NCBI GenBank assembly: GCA_021927905.1
Contig: BLLK01000069.1
Coordinates: forward strand, 2,604,001 to 2,668,000
DNA from: Chaetoceros tenuissimus
Lineage: Eukaryota; Bacillariophyta; Thalassiosirophyceae; Chaetocerotales; Chaetocerotaceae
Length of the DNA stretch: 64,000 bases
Reading direction: 5' to 3'
Every line of letters starts with the position of its first letter. Position 1 is the stretch's first letter. Of this stretch, positions 1 to 11,203 are shown in pieces. Both the position numbers and the translations under genes were made by a program. Under the pieces are notes generated by a model. It made no database searches. It worked only from the letters and a program-made list of their open reading frames with translations, and had not been told where the DNA came from.

Positions 1-573
1 AAGATTTGACTCCTACTATCAAATCAATTCTAATGGATAGTGGTATGAAAAATGGTTCAGTCAATGTTATCAGTAGACACACAACTACAGCACTTACAAT
101 CAACGAGAGAGAGAGTCGCCTTGCACAAGATATGGAGAAATATTTTCTGGAATTAGCTCCTCCAGACGAAAGATCTAGTGCAGATACGGCACAAGAAGGG
201 ACAAGATACTTTCATAATGACATAGATAAAAGGCCTGATAGTGCGGAAGAGGCACAGCGTTGTCGAGAAAATGGATGGGATATCGATGATCCTGATGAAC
301 TTCAAAAATGGAGGGATCAAGAGGTGAGAATATTTTTATTTTTACTTTCATCTCAAAATGCTGGTTTTTGAACTCAGTTTTTGTTTTACTAATTCATGTA
401 AATAGCCAATCAATGCCCATAGTCATTTATTGTCAATGTTACTTGGTAGTAGTGAAACAATACCTGTTGTTGATGGAACTTTGGTGATTGGACAGTGGCA
501 ATCAATTCTAATGGTTGATTTAGATGGTCCGAGAACCCGAACAGTAGGTATTCAATTAATAGGTTATAAGTAG
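1..573 (+). CDS. YjbQ/UPF0047 family protein, 5' partial
   Basis: Exons 1-323 (open at the window edge, codons in phase from base 3) and 406-573. The 82-nt intron runs from GTGAGA to AATAG and joins in phase 0. The joined protein has the family hallmarks: [10 protein letters not shown] near the start, a conserved D-x-E after it, a conserved HND, then [26 protein letters not shown] and LVDLDGPR-like motifs before a short C-terminus. Bacterial YjbQ proteins have a weak reported thiamine-phosphate synthase activity, but the physiological role is unsettled. An ATG further inside would lose the first strand of the fold, so the true start lies upstream of the window. The family assignment is firm; the function in this organism is unknown. 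Confidence 0.88.
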
Positions 574-757
574 GGTTCGCATCTGTGATAGATCTAGATG
601 ACAATGAGCGTGTCATTGCTTGATGCTGGCTTCTCAAAAATGAAACCAGAAGCCTTTATGTGATGGATTATGAAGATAGTATTCGTATTGAGCTGTAACA
701 TTCATCTAGGAAACACAAATTAAGAATTAGTAAAATAAACAACAGTGCAAATTAATC

Positions 758-2093
758 ATGACAAGTGTAGAACAAATCAAAGTTTGGACAGAGAAGTTTG
801 GATTTGATGAAGGCGAGGTTGAAATCCTTTTGAGATGTCATAATTCCCTTGCCAATCCTAAAGATAGAGAGGGTTCATTCTTGAATCTTCTAGCTCATTC
901 ATTCCCCTATGTATTTTTCTTTCTTCCGCGTGATGAGATCAAGAATAGAATCAACTTAGTTGAGAACCATATTTTGCCAAAGGCTTTTGGGGAGAAATTG
1001 AAGAAAGCAATCTTTCCTGCCAAGGGCGATGAGTCTGAAGCTGAAGCTATTGAGCTTCTTCTGAAGGGAGTAGCGGATTGCTGCAAGGGTGACGCTGATG
1101 AAACTCTCGGTGTTCTTTTCGATTGCTCCAAGGGACCTGATGATACTGTAGATCCTAAGGATATCATCCAATTGAGTTATCAGCTCAGCATCAGCTCTGA
1201 AGTTCTTGTCTCTCCAAATATAGATGAGAATCGTGTGTTGACTCTTTCTCAGCATCCATTGGTTTTACATGGATTGACAAACTCTCTGTCCGATGCAGCA
1301 ACAAAACGAGGAGGTAAAGTCACCAAGCAGGTATTCGTTGAATGGAGCAAAAGATGCGTTCCGCATCTTGGAGCCGTCCTACAAGGTTTCATTTATAACC
1401 TTGTATTCCATGGAAAATCTTCCCATTCACAGACACCTCCATTTACAAACCCTGAACTCCTAGATTCGAGTAACATATTCAATGAGAACAACGCTGGAAA
1501 CTTGTTCGCAATCAGTTGCATGAGTCCTGATCTTGGTGGAAAGTGGCGTCGTTTATTCTCCTCGATGGAACCAGCTGTGGATCTCCATGATTTGGAAACT
1601 GCTATTTCCTCATATGTAGGACCGTCTATCTTTGTTATTAAGACAGATTCTGATCATTTGATTGGAGGGTAAGTGATCCGCATTTCTTTTACTTGATTTC
1701 AACACAACATCTGATTATACCTTTGTAATAATTACACATAGAGTTGCAGAGAGCGGCTGGAAGTTTGGCTACTTCATGTTCGAAATTGAACCATTTGCTC
1801 GAATTCATCACGCAACAGGCGGAACTCGAAAATATTTCATCAGACACAATGTTGAGCATCAGTCAACTGCTCATGGTGAGAAATTGGAGGGTTCTGGATT
1901 CTTTGCAAATGGAGGCTCTTCACCTGACTTGTTCATCTCCAATCATTTTCATTGGTGTAAGGCCTTGTTCCTGGACCTACCATTTACGTCCAAGATCGAA
2001 GCAATGGAAGTTTGGGGCATTGAGACCATTTCAGAAGGAGAGTCTCTTAAAGCACCTCTACACGTAGAAGAGCAACCTCATGATCCTCAATAA
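758..2093 (+). CDS. TLDc-domain protein (OXR1/MEAK7-like)
   Basis: Exons 758-1668 and 1742-2093 give 420 aa. The intron starts GTAAGT and ends ATAG, and the split Gly codon is restored. The N-terminal ~215 residues are helical and may resemble the N-terminal part of MEAK7-like proteins. From about residue 250 a TLDc domain follows: SSMEPAVDLHDLE, GPSIFVIKT, then across the splice GGVAESGWK, FGYFMFEIEP, GSGFFANGGSSPDLFIS and a closing IEAMEVWGIE (the usual LEVWG motif). TLDc proteins are linked to oxidative-stress protection and to V-ATPase binding in other eukaryotes. Without the splice the domain is cut in two, which supports the intron. The domain call is strong; the subfamily is uncertain. 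Confidence 0.87.
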
Positions 2094-2461
2094 GTACTCA
2101 TACATGCCTAAATGAAATGCTGAGAGAGAAAAAACACTAAAGCCTGAAACACACACATAATACACATTCAAAATGTGTTCATTCATTTTTTTGCATAATC
2201 TAAAGTCGACAAAATTGTAGTTATGTCCAAAGTTCAAACAATATTTGGCGTGTCTATATTATTTGCCTATATATTTGCTCAAAAAGTATTCTCAATTGTG
2301 TAGCTCTTCCCACTTGCTTGAGAGATTTTTCATCCTGAAACCGTTCTGATTCATTCTGAAATAGATGTAATGTAATGTTTCGACACCGACAAAGTTGCAA
2401 ACATCGATACCGACTGTTCAGTTTTTCTTTATATAGTCCTAAAAAAATTGATGTTCTTTAT
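2094..2461. other. Intergenic, convergent 3' ends
   Basis: The 3' flanks of the TLDc gene (+) and the light-harvesting gene (-). On the minus strand AATAAA follows within a few bases of the light-harvesting stop codon and could be a poly(A) signal. No ORF or repeat of note. Confidence 0.6.
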
Positions 2462-3200
2462 TTAGAATCCTGGAGCAATTGGTACACTTCCTGGGATGAA
2501 ATGAGCCTAGAAAGACAAGGTGAAAAATGAGAAAGATCCAAAACTTTGCAATGGAAAGTGAGAAAATGCAAATACAAAATAACTTACAGATACAAATCCA
2601 GCAATTCCAATCATAGCAAGACGTCCGTTCTTAAGCTCCTTAAGTTCCATTTCTCTGCGAGCAGCATCGTCCTTTGGATACATCTTCATCCAGTCAATAG
2701 CTGGCTCTCCTCCTCCAGTTGAGGACTTTCCGTTAAGCTCCTGGCGGTACTTGTATGCCTCAATAGTTCCACAGAAGATAATAAATTGAGCCCACCATTG
2801 AAGATCAGCTTGTCCAATAGCAGCAATTGGATCATCAACAGATACATCTCCATCGAAATGTCCGAAGTACTTTGGGAAAACATATCCTACAGTTGCAAGC
2901 ATAGCTGAACGTCCATTAGCAAGCTCAGCAGCGCGTGCACGGTCAGCAGGGATCCAGTCACTGAGGTTAAGAGGATCGAACTATATTTACAAATCAGATG
3001 AGTTTCCAGTTTTGCAAAAATTGGTGAAAATACAATTGTGTGAGACAACTTACAACTTTGTTTCCAGTCTCAGCACTGGTTCCAACCATACCATCAAGGT
3101 CAGCGGAAACCTTGAGGGAAGTTGCAGCCTTGTTTACAGGAGCAGGTGCAAATGCAGCAGCAGAGCCAGCAAGGAGGGAAAGGATAGCAGCAGTCTTCAT
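2462..3200 (-). CDS. Fucoxanthin-chlorophyll a/c light-harvesting protein
   Basis: Three exons on the minus strand: 3200-3054, 2980-2588 and 2506-2462, 194 aa. Both introns are GTAAGT...AG and join in phase 0. The N-terminus MKTAAILSLLAGSAAAFAPA is a signal peptide ending in the diatom plastid motif A-F-A-P. Helix 1 carries ELANGRSAMLATVGYV and helix 3 ELKELKNGRLAMIGIAGF; the paired E/NGR residues are the chlorophyll-binding, helix-crossing motif of LHC proteins. Between them is ADLQWWAQFIIFCGTIEAYKY, the middle helix. The last exon codes only a short tail ending PGSVPIAPGF. It acts in the thylakoid membrane as antenna. The family is certain; the Lhcf/Lhcr/Lhcq subgroup was not resolved. Confidence 0.95.
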
Positions 3201-5044
3201 CTTGGATATATATTGGGTAAGTGTATGGTAATCGAAGAGGTCTTTCTTGATTAGCTTGCTTTAGTTGGTGTACTACGTGAACCAATCTACAGACGCTGCT
3301 TGTTGCTGTTTAGCTCAAATGGCGCGCCGAGTTGAAGATCAACGTAGGCGAAAGATACCTTCTTCAACTTCAAAAATCCCAATTTTCTAAATTTTCTAAA
3401 TAGTAAGAACTGCCAAGATATCTTGCAGTTTATGATAGTATTTATCATCAAAGCATCAAATTAAATTAATATTATATTATATATGATGATATGAAAATCC
3501 AGAAGAAAGAAAAGAGTTTACATTATTACGCAGTAATACATCCTGTGTACCTTTTATAGAACTTCTCCTTTTTTCCAATAACTGGTTTTGATCTCCGGAA
3601 AATCTCATTTGATGAAATTTTATTATTTAAATCGAATCTACCTCGCCACCTCTTCAATTTGCACTTTACAAAAGAAACTAATACTATTAATTCATATGAT
3701 AACTAGTGGAGTTGCTAAGTTTCGAAAATTGTATTGGAGGTGATGTACACGGCTCTAATAGATATGCTAGATTCGTGAGTGATAAACATTGGAGAATTCG
3801 AGACGATACCCTGCTAGCAACAAAGGTAGTTATATTACTGGGTAAAATGTAGAGAAAAAAAGAAGATACTTCTACTCATTGAACTTTTTTATTGGAAGTT
3901 GTTCTCTGTCTTTTCTATTGTATTGAACATCACTAAAAATGAAAATAATGAGCTGATGTTTTTTCGAAAATACTAGATTCCTCTATTGCTCCGCTACATT
4001 GTTTTGCTTTTATTCTTCCGAATACATGTGATCGTATTTATATAATATGTATTGTTAATGAATTCATTTTTTCGTAAGCAACAAAAGGGCTGCCTTTACA
4101 AACCAAATGAATATCGAAGACGGAATGACGTGATTGTCATATCACCATGTCATTTTGTTCCTGGTCTTTGGGAAGTTGTCAGGGTATTCTTACGATTATT
4201 GCCTGGTCTTGAAGAGTGAAATGCCATTTGTCCTCGAGATAAGGCTAAACAATTGTAATAGATTACTTTGTTTCCATGTGAGAGTTTAATAATGAAGAGA
4301 CCGGTGCCTAATAGACCTTGCCTAATGTATTGAACTTATTTGCAATGACACTAATAGCAGTAGAGAGTACTTCGTTGTAAGCTTGGGTAGCCTAAACTAA
4401 GACAGTCATTGCCGTAGACACCTCAGTTGTCATCTTCCTTAATGTGAGACTTGGCAAGTTATGATACCGCGCATTTCAATATCATATAGAGGAGCATTGT
4501 CTGAACACAATATAGAATAAGCAGGTATCATAGGGATGATATTTCTTGTTAATGGAGAACATCCGTGACAAGCATTTGATTTTGGTGGACCAGGTTACTA
4601 AAATCAAGATTTCGTTATGCAAATCTTCCTTCTTTTTTATGATCTTGCGAGCTAACTCCTCTCGGTCTCCTCTTTTTCCACCTCAAGAATTGAGTTCTTT
4701 CTTAAAGAAAGAAGAACTATTTTATACTTTGAGACTTGCTCGTTACACTGTCTAAATTGGCATGCATTGCTTTGGGGTTGGGACTTGTAAACTCTATTTT
4801 ACTAACTGAAATAGTTCATGCTTCTGGACTTAATCCTTTTGACAAAGATCCTTGCCCGTAAACTTTCCTCATATACGTATTCTCCTCCTTTACGAGTTGT
4901 AGTTAAAGTAGCGAGCAGACGAAAAATCGAAGATGTTCGTGGAGTTTCAAATTTGATTTTTGAAAATTTTCCCCTGTTTTTCAATCGACTTGATCACTTC
5001 TGTTTTTCATGACTTTACTAATCTCTATACATGTCACCTAAACA
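3201..5044. other. 1.8 kb stretch with no convincing gene
   Basis: The first ~150 bases are the upstream region of the light-harvesting gene. The rest is AT-rich with stops in all frames. Short open stretches at 4546-4755 and 4818-5012 show no recognisable domain. One reading at about 3714-3852 (FENCIGGDVHGSNRYARF, no start codon) has a protein-like composition and could be an old gene or transposon fragment, but I could not identify it. This is the largest unexplained gap in the window. Confidence 0.5.
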
Positions 5045-7609
5045 ATGTCTAGAAAGTTCATTAGGCGCAAGACAAAGACTGCTATAGATGATAATCTCAA
5101 CAACCAAGACAACAAACAAAACTTGACAACTTGTCAGAAATGCAACGACCCGTCAGCTCCGTCAACTTATCGCCCTCTTGTAAACGAGTTTCTCTGTAGG
5201 CAATGCTACAAGCACTATTTTCCAGCAAGTGCTCTGCACGATGGAGAAGGATCTGGGATACTATCTAATCTTGGGGGGAAAGTAATGAAAAAACTAGAAC
5301 AGAGAAGGGACGCTTTCCCAGAAGAAGAGGAATGTAGACTCTGTCTCGAACGAGGCAAATACCGACGTTGCTGTAAGAACTATTATTGTAGAGATTGCTT
5401 CCTCAAGAAGAGCACTTGTCCTGGTTGTAACACTATTCATCATCAAAGTGGAGTCACTGTCCAGGTGGAGGAACCATCTACTCTAGCAGTTCTGACGGCT
5501 TTTGTAAGCTCAATTTTGATCTTTTTTATATTTGCTGGATTAGTTGTCACCATGGTAATTAATAATGTGACAAAACCAGAAACGGTTTGGTTACACAAAT
5601 GTAATGGTTGGTTCCCTACATGTAACTTGCCTGTTTGTATCGACTATGGAAACATACCTAGTCCAATGATTGGTATGCCGGTACATTATGAATACTGCAA
5701 CATATCCACTTCCGAAAGTTTTGTTATTGGAGATGCATGTGTTTTTGATTCGGAATTGTATCGATGGAGCAAAGAAAAACTTGGGTTTGATGTTTGTTCG
5801 GAGTCGCCCTACTCCCATGGTGTTTTTGTCATGTATGATGATTTCAACTATTGGGCAAATACTACTAATTACAATGAAGACTCCATTCTAATGAAGAGTG
5901 CAAAATGGGAATTAATGCAGAATGCAGAAGCAACAACAATATGTGGAACCAATAACGTTACAAAATTACATCAGCAGACAAGTCACTTTGACTCCGAAAC
6001 AGGAAAAAAGAATGCTGCCTTGGTTTTTAGTGGAGTCAGTGAGCGGTTTGCTGAGACGAAGGATCTCGATTTGAGATATGGAGGGAAGGTCCAATTCTAT
6101 TTGAAGCTGGCGCCCGTAGTTGAGAATGAACTAGCAACTGAATGTAAAAGTGCATTTTCTGGAGATGTGGGTCTAGCTTATTCTACAAATCAAGGTGAAT
6201 CTTGGACAGTTATCAGGATATATCCTCTGTGGAAGTACAGAGGAGACAGTTTTCAAATGATTGAGGAAAGCATTCCCGAGTTGGCAATGTCTCCTTCAAC
6301 GAGGCTAAAGTTTTATCAGGAATCGTTTGACCCGCAAAGAGACTTTTTTGCCTTGGACGATGTTCAAGTTTTCAGTTTCTTTGATCCGGAGTATAACGAT
6401 AGCACACTGTATAGCCAACAACTTTCCAATCACAAATATGAAATACAGAAAACGCAATGTGAGTATGATACTGAACAGTGCAAAACCTTCCCAAATTTAG
6501 GACAAAAGTTTCGACTGAAAATTGTGGAGATATACCTCAGTATTTCTTGTGGTATTTTACTTCTCAAGATGTTTTTTGATTCTGTTCACCAATACGAGTT
6601 AAATAAATCTTCGACCAAAGATGAGGTTATGGATGAAGTCAATGTTCCATTGAAGACGGACTTTCAGTTAGCCTCAAACAAAAAGTGGAAATTATTTGCA
6701 ATGACAGTACTCTGGCTACCTTTCATTGCATCATCTACAGTTGTTTCAATTCATTTCGTAGAATTTGGAGAATACTATACAAAAAGTACTCCAGCAGCTC
6801 TGTTCTTGGCCCTTGCTGTTGTAATGGACTTTTCTATTGTCAGATTTATTTCGATGGATGTATTTGAGACTTGGATATTTCACCTCGTCCCAAAATTAAC
6901 GATTGATGCAACAACCGAAAATATGATCATGTCATTCAAAGATGAAGAGGTTCAACTTATTGATATTCGTCAGGTTCAATCACTATCAAAGCGCTTCTGT
7001 TGGTTCATGTTTGTCATGATATCTACTGGCGCATTACCTTTCGCTTCGGTAGCAATCTTCCTAAAAGCAATGCCTCTAACGAACAACGTCTACAGTCACC
7101 TGCTACAATTTGTGGGAGTTTCATGCATCATACGTTCCATTCTTGGACCACTTTGGCTTGTACAGATTGTCCTCTCCATCAGAGTATTGTATTTACCAAA
7201 ATTTCGGAAAAGCCTAGGGAGATCTATGAATCGGCCCTTCATATCACATATATCATCAAACACTACGTTTGCAGCACTCATCCTCGCAGTTATACTTTTG
7301 TTCTGGTCCAAAACAATGAAATCTGCAACGTTTATTGTAACCATTTTGTTATCAAGTATTTTTTTGGGACTTCTCATTGGGACAATACTTGGAATATTGA
7401 GAGATCAATCTGTAGTTCCTCGGATTACTTTTACAGATTGGCCTAAAGATACTTTGTCGATCGAACATGATCGTCGGCGAAAATTGCCTCATCTCCTTTC
7501 TCGCATTCTAGCTGCTGGTAGCAAAAGTAATGAGCTCATTATGCTCGCTGTCACCAACGAGGAAAGAGACTCATTTCTCTCACTGTTACACGGAGAAACA
7601 GAAAAATAA
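5045..7609 (+). CDS. Zinc-finger, Reelin-like and multi-TM membrane protein
   Basis: Uninterrupted ORF of 854 aa. Residues 30-60 hold CxxC...CxxC (CQKC, CRQCYKHYF). Residues 97-128 hold a second Cys-rich module (CRLCLERGKYRRCC, YYCRDC, CPGC) of RING/B-box-like spacing. A TM helix follows at ~149-172, then a Cys-rich stretch. Residues ~260-447 read like a Reelin/BNR-type beta-sandwich: FVMYDDFNYWAN at its start, ALVFSG, DLDLRYGGKVQFYLKL, GLAYSTNQGESWTVI and FALDDVQVF at its end. About seven hydrophobic helices follow between ~494 and ~785. I infer a membrane protein with cytosolic zinc modules and a lumenal or extracellular beta-domain. The function is unknown. Its stop lies 33 bp from the converging Nup133 stop. 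Confidence 0.8.
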   Translation: MSRKFIRRKTKTAIDDNLNNQDNKQNLTTCQKCNDPSAPSTYRPLVNEFLCRQCYKHYFPASALHDGEGSGILSNLGGKVMKKLEQRRDAFPEEEECRLCLERGKYRRCCKNYYCRDCFLKKSTCPGCNTIHHQSGVTVQVEEPSTLAVLTAFVSSILIFFIFAGLVVTMVINNVTKPETVWLHKCNGWFPTCNLPVCIDYGNIPSPMIGMPVHYEYCNISTSESFVIGDACVFDSELYRWSKEKLGFDVCSESPYSHGVFVMYDDFNYWANTTNYNEDSILMKSAKWELMQNAEATTICGTNNVTKLHQQTSHFDSETGKKNAALVFSGVSERFAETKDLDLRYGGKVQFYLKLAPVVENELATECKSAFSGDVGLAYSTNQGESWTVIRIYPLWKYRGDSFQMIEESIPELAMSPSTRLKFYQESFDPQRDFFALDDVQVFSFFDPEYNDSTLYSQQLSNHKYEIQKTQCEYDTEQCKTFPNLGQKFRLKIVEIYLSISCGILLLKMFFDSVHQYELNKSSTKDEVMDEVNVPLKTDFQLASNKKWKLFAMTVLWLPFIASSTVVSIHFVEFGEYYTKSTPAALFLALAVVMDFSIVRFISMDVFETWIFHLVPKLTIDATTENMIMSFKDEEVQLIDIRQVQSLSKRFCWFMFVMISTGALPFASVAIFLKAMPLTNNVYSHLLQFVGVSCIIRSILGPLWLVQIVLSIRVLYLPKFRKSLGRSMNRPFISHISSNTTFAALILAVILLFWSKTMKSATFIVTILLSSIFLGLLIGTILGILRDQSVVPRITFTDWPKDTLSIEHDRRRKLPHLLSRILAAGSKSNELIMLAVTNEERDSFLSLLHGETEK

Positions 7610-7642
7610 AGAAGCTAATACACTATGATAAAATGAATTAAT

Positions 7643-10600
7643 TTACTTTGAACAAAAGTTGAAGGAGTTTGACAAGATCTCTGCAAGTTTCTCGTCATCA
7701 ACTGCTAGTAGCCGAAAAACTTCATCCTTGACATTGTTGAAGGAAGCCACATCACTACCTTTCTTCTCAGGATTGTATACAGAAGCCACACGACAGAAAA
7801 TAGTGCTCTCGACCTTCTGCACTCTTTCCGTATCTGACAAAAGGTGCCACTGTTCAACGAGATCGCGCCATCTCTGAGCTTCGACGTCAATAATCTCGGC
7901 CCAAATATTGGATATTGACGATTTCTTTCTATTCTCAGCACATTTTGCGACTAAGAGACCGGCCACTGCTGCTCTAACTCTGTCTTCGACGTTCTTGCAC
8001 GATCTTAGGAGCGAAGTAGAAAGACTCAATAAGCTTCTCGTATCTATGATTTTGTCCATAGAATCATCAGATTCACTCAGCTCTACAAGAGTCTCTTGTG
8101 CAGTTACCAGGTCGAGGTTCTCGTCGCAACTCATTGTAATGTTTTGCTTCTCCAATGAGCCGTCACTTGCCATAGCACCTAGCTTGGCCAAGCTAAGTAC
8201 TAGCTGTCGACTTTGCAAAGTCGGACTACTAGAGTTATCGATGATGTTCAGTCCTTTTGATGTCAAAGACATGAGTCCCTTGGATGCTTTCAAGAATTGA
8301 TTACTTTTGGAATGTTGAATCCACCTATAGTTGGATAATCTGTCATCTTGCTCAATGTATTCGCTCAGATCAGATGGACAATATTTACCCAACTTGAAGA
8401 CTGTTCCAATTAGAGACTTTTCAGTATACCACTGAAGTGTGAATTTGGCAAAATTTAGTCCAGTTTTATAGTCAACAGCATGATGGAGCTCAGTAGCATT
8501 GTCACAAGATTCTTCGAGTAATCTAGGTAAATTGAAGCTTTCATCAAACTCTCCATGTCTGCAATTTTCGTGACAAATTTCAACCATTCCAGAAAAGTGG
8601 TGATGAGATGAAGATATTTTGAAGACTGTTTCCACAGGACAAAAAGCATTTGCCAAACAATAACACAAATTCTTAGAAGTGTCATACTTAGCTTCGTCCC
8701 TTTCAGAGGATGGCCTATCTTTGTAGCCTTGCAACAAAGCATTGGATAGGTCTGCAACAATTTCAGAAATTAATTGTCTACCTCGAGTCAAAGTATCCCT
8801 TGAAGATTCTTCTTCACTAACAGCTCGGTACAAAGCTTCAAGTGCACTCTCAATCATCGTCAAGTAATCATTATCGGAACTCCAGGGACTAAAGGTTTGC
8901 TCATGGTAAGATACGGATGAATCAGAATCTAACAAATCATAAGATTTTTCTGATTGATCTTCACGATATTGTAATGAGTTGTATGTTGCATCTCTAAGCA
9001 ACTTTAGTAGAGCCAAAAGGCACCATGCAGAATTTAATCCTTTAGTAGTTGCATCACTCAAAATTGATTCAAAAGTCGACGCGAACTTTGAAGGAAATAT
9101 AGTTACAGTCTGTTCAATATTCTGAAGGGCATCTCCAATTATGATAATTTCCTCAGGATGATTTCCAGCCAGTGCTTCATCAATCACAAGATCTCCATTG
9201 TTTGAATTTACTAAAAGCTCCCAAGTGTTCAGTAAACTTCCGATTGCAAAAATCTCTTCTCCGTGATCACGAAGAGATACTCTTCCAAAGAAAAGAACTT
9301 TTTTGTAGATTCCTGTATGAAACAAATACTTCAAGTAGTCTTGATGGATTTCACACTTTTCTTGTGTTGTTTCGATTGCGCTCAATGCCGACCTTGGTTC
9401 ATCTACAAGCTGCTTGGATACCAGGATAACCGCTCGGCTCAGAGTCAATCCGTTTGCTTCAGCAATAGAAGGTGGCAAGAGACTATCTGGTCTTTTCGAA
9501 TAGGGCGACACAGCTCTGCCTACATTAGGTGACATTGGCAAGTTATAGTATGAGTCTGAACTTCTTTGGTGTGATTGAAACGAACTCAACAAATGACTCG
9601 CGACTGTTTCAACGACAGATTCATCAACATTTGAAGATAAAGACATCGATGGTATAGAAGCTCTCAATGTCGGGAATACAGCTCTAACATTTGACACTGT
9701 GGCCGTTGAGGATATCAAATTGCAACCATCTGTGGCTCTGTCATGTTGAAGTGTTCCAGTCACTGTATCGGGTATTACATCAGGGTCCATGTCAATATCA
9801 ATAGTTGATGTAGGGATGTTTGTGGCAAAACGAACAGCAGAGACAGTAACAGGTAGAGGCCCATTACTATGCATCTGCTGAAATGCAGCGTATACAACGG
9901 TACACCATTGACCACCAATATCTTCAATGGCTGTAACAAGACCCGCACATCTGATAGGATTTGATCTTGAACTGATTCCCTCATGTGCATATCTACTGAG
10001 CCATGTGCATTTCTCATATTGGAGATGGCCATTTTCTTCATTGATATCATAGTTCACGATATAGTAACGCCAGGTATTTTTGCCACTTCTGTTGGATACA
10101 TTTGCCTTGACACATGCTGAAATTGATGCTGATTGACCTGCTGAATCAATATCAACATTGGTTACGCTCACATTGTTTAGAACTTCATCACCATTCAACT
10201 CCAAACGGACAACAGATGAAATATTGGACGCATCCACATATCGTCCAGAGTAAAATCCATCTTGAGAATTGAAATCCAGCCCCCACATAGCAATAGAACC
10301 ATCATCAGTTACGCAATAAATATAATTTTGTGACTTTTGATGTGGATGGCGGTGCTTTGCACGCTTTGATGGACTGAACAATTGGGAAGAGAGTGAATGT
10401 TGGAAAAGTCCTACTATCTTGCCACTTTTCGAAGGCAAGTTCTCATCACTACTCTTTGCAGACAAAGACTTCTTTGGTTTACTTGGTGTAAACATGGAAT
10501 ATAGACCTCCTAAAAGTCCCTGAGAAGATGCCTCACCGTCTACATTACTATATTTGAAATCATCACTCAAGAGCAAACGAGATTGTAGCTCCAATGGCCT

Positions 10601-11203
10601 TGTATTTTTGACTACATGAAAAGTTCTATTCATCGACGTTCCAACAAGGATCGATCCCGACCCATTCAGAGTATCATTGTATGAAATGTAAGTCACAAAT
10701 TCGTCATCTTCCATTGGTAGAGATGTAATAATATCACATTCTCTATGTGATTCAGATATATCATTCCAATAGCAGATATGACCATCAGGAGATGCCCAGT
10801 AGAGACTGAAACCATTGTACACATTATCATTTCTCTTTTGGGCACTTGCATAGCTCACAGATGAAGATTTAGCAATAGCCACCATGTTCTTCAGTTCATT
10901 CACATCACCGTCAAACCCAGCCATTCCATTTGGATGCTGAAATTCAATTACAGGTGCTTCATCTGAGGGCGCGATCTCTTCAGAGAGAGTAGCGATATTT
11001 TGTTTCCAAATAATGATATTTGCAGATGACTTATCAGTTTGGCCATCCAATGAAGAAGGGCCTATAAGATATGCTATTCCAGATTGACTGCCTCCATAAT
11101 ATGCCGATTTGATGACATCAGCCTGAGTTCCAATGCAAGATGGTAGAAGTCCAACGACGCTTACAGAAGCTGTTTTAGATCGATGCAATTGGCGGTCTCT
11201 CAT
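7643..11203 (-). CDS. NUP133: Nucleoporin Nup133-like
   Basis: Single ORF of 1186 aa, close to the length of animal and plant Nup133. The N-terminal ~450 residues look like a beta-propeller (GFSLYWASPDGHICYW, SILVGTSMNRTFHVV, NYIYCVTDDGSIAMWGLDF), followed by a helical domain. In that domain the family landmarks appear in order: YLKYLFHTGIYKKVLFFGR, LRDHGEEIFAIGSLL, VFKISSSHHHFSGMVEICHE and FAKFTLQWYTEKSL. Nup133 is part of the Y-complex scaffold of the nuclear pore. Residues ~230-290 are a Ser/Lys-rich insert within the propeller. The propeller plus helical pattern could also suggest Nup155, but the FHTGIYKKV...DHGE motif fits Nup133 better. ATG at 11203 is the first in frame. Confidence 0.82.
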   Translation of the reverse strand: MRDRQLHRSKTASVSVVGLLPSCIGTQADVIKSAYYGGSQSGIAYLIGPSSLDGQTDKSSANIIIWKQNIATLSEEIAPSDEAPVIEFQHPNGMAGFDGDVNELKNMVAIAKSSSVSYASAQKRNDNVYNGFSLYWASPDGHICYWNDISESHRECDIITSLPMEDDEFVTYISYNDTLNGSGSILVGTSMNRTFHVVKNTRPLELQSRLLLSDDFKYSNVDGEASSQGLLGGLYSMFTPSKPKKSLSAKSSDENLPSKSGKIVGLFQHSLSSQLFSPSKRAKHRHPHQKSQNYIYCVTDDGSIAMWGLDFNSQDGFYSGRYVDASNISSVVRLELNGDEVLNNVSVTNVDIDSAGQSASISACVKANVSNRSGKNTWRYYIVNYDINEENGHLQYEKCTWLSRYAHEGISSRSNPIRCAGLVTAIEDIGGQWCTVVYAAFQQMHSNGPLPVTVSAVRFATNIPTSTIDIDMDPDVIPDTVTGTLQHDRATDGCNLISSTATVSNVRAVFPTLRASIPSMSLSSNVDESVVETVASHLLSSFQSHQRSSDSYYNLPMSPNVGRAVSPYSKRPDSLLPPSIAEANGLTLSRAVILVSKQLVDEPRSALSAIETTQEKCEIHQDYLKYLFHTGIYKKVLFFGRVSLRDHGEEIFAIGSLLNTWELLVNSNNGDLVIDEALAGNHPEEIIIIGDALQNIEQTVTIFPSKFASTFESILSDATTKGLNSAWCLLALLKLLRDATYNSLQYREDQSEKSYDLLDSDSSVSYHEQTFSPWSSDNDYLTMIESALEALYRAVSEEESSRDTLTRGRQLISEIVADLSNALLQGYKDRPSSERDEAKYDTSKNLCYCLANAFCPVETVFKISSSHHHFSGMVEICHENCRHGEFDESFNLPRLLEESCDNATELHHAVDYKTGLNFAKFTLQWYTEKSLIGTVFKLGKYCPSDLSEYIEQDDRLSNYRWIQHSKSNQFLKASKGLMSLTSKGLNIIDNSSSPTLQSRQLVLSLAKLGAMASDGSLEKQNITMSCDENLDLVTAQETLVELSESDDSMDKIIDTRSLLSLSTSLLRSCKNVEDRVRAAVAGLLVAKCAENRKKSSISNIWAEIIDVEAQRWRDLVEQWHLLSDTERVQKVESTIFCRVASVYNPEKKGSDVASFNNVKDEVFRLLAVDDEKLAEILSNSFNFCSK

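Noticed and set aside
4546-5012. Two 60-70-codon ORFs in the 3.2-5.0 kb gap
   Set aside because: No domain, basic/hydrophobic random composition and different frames; not supported as genes.
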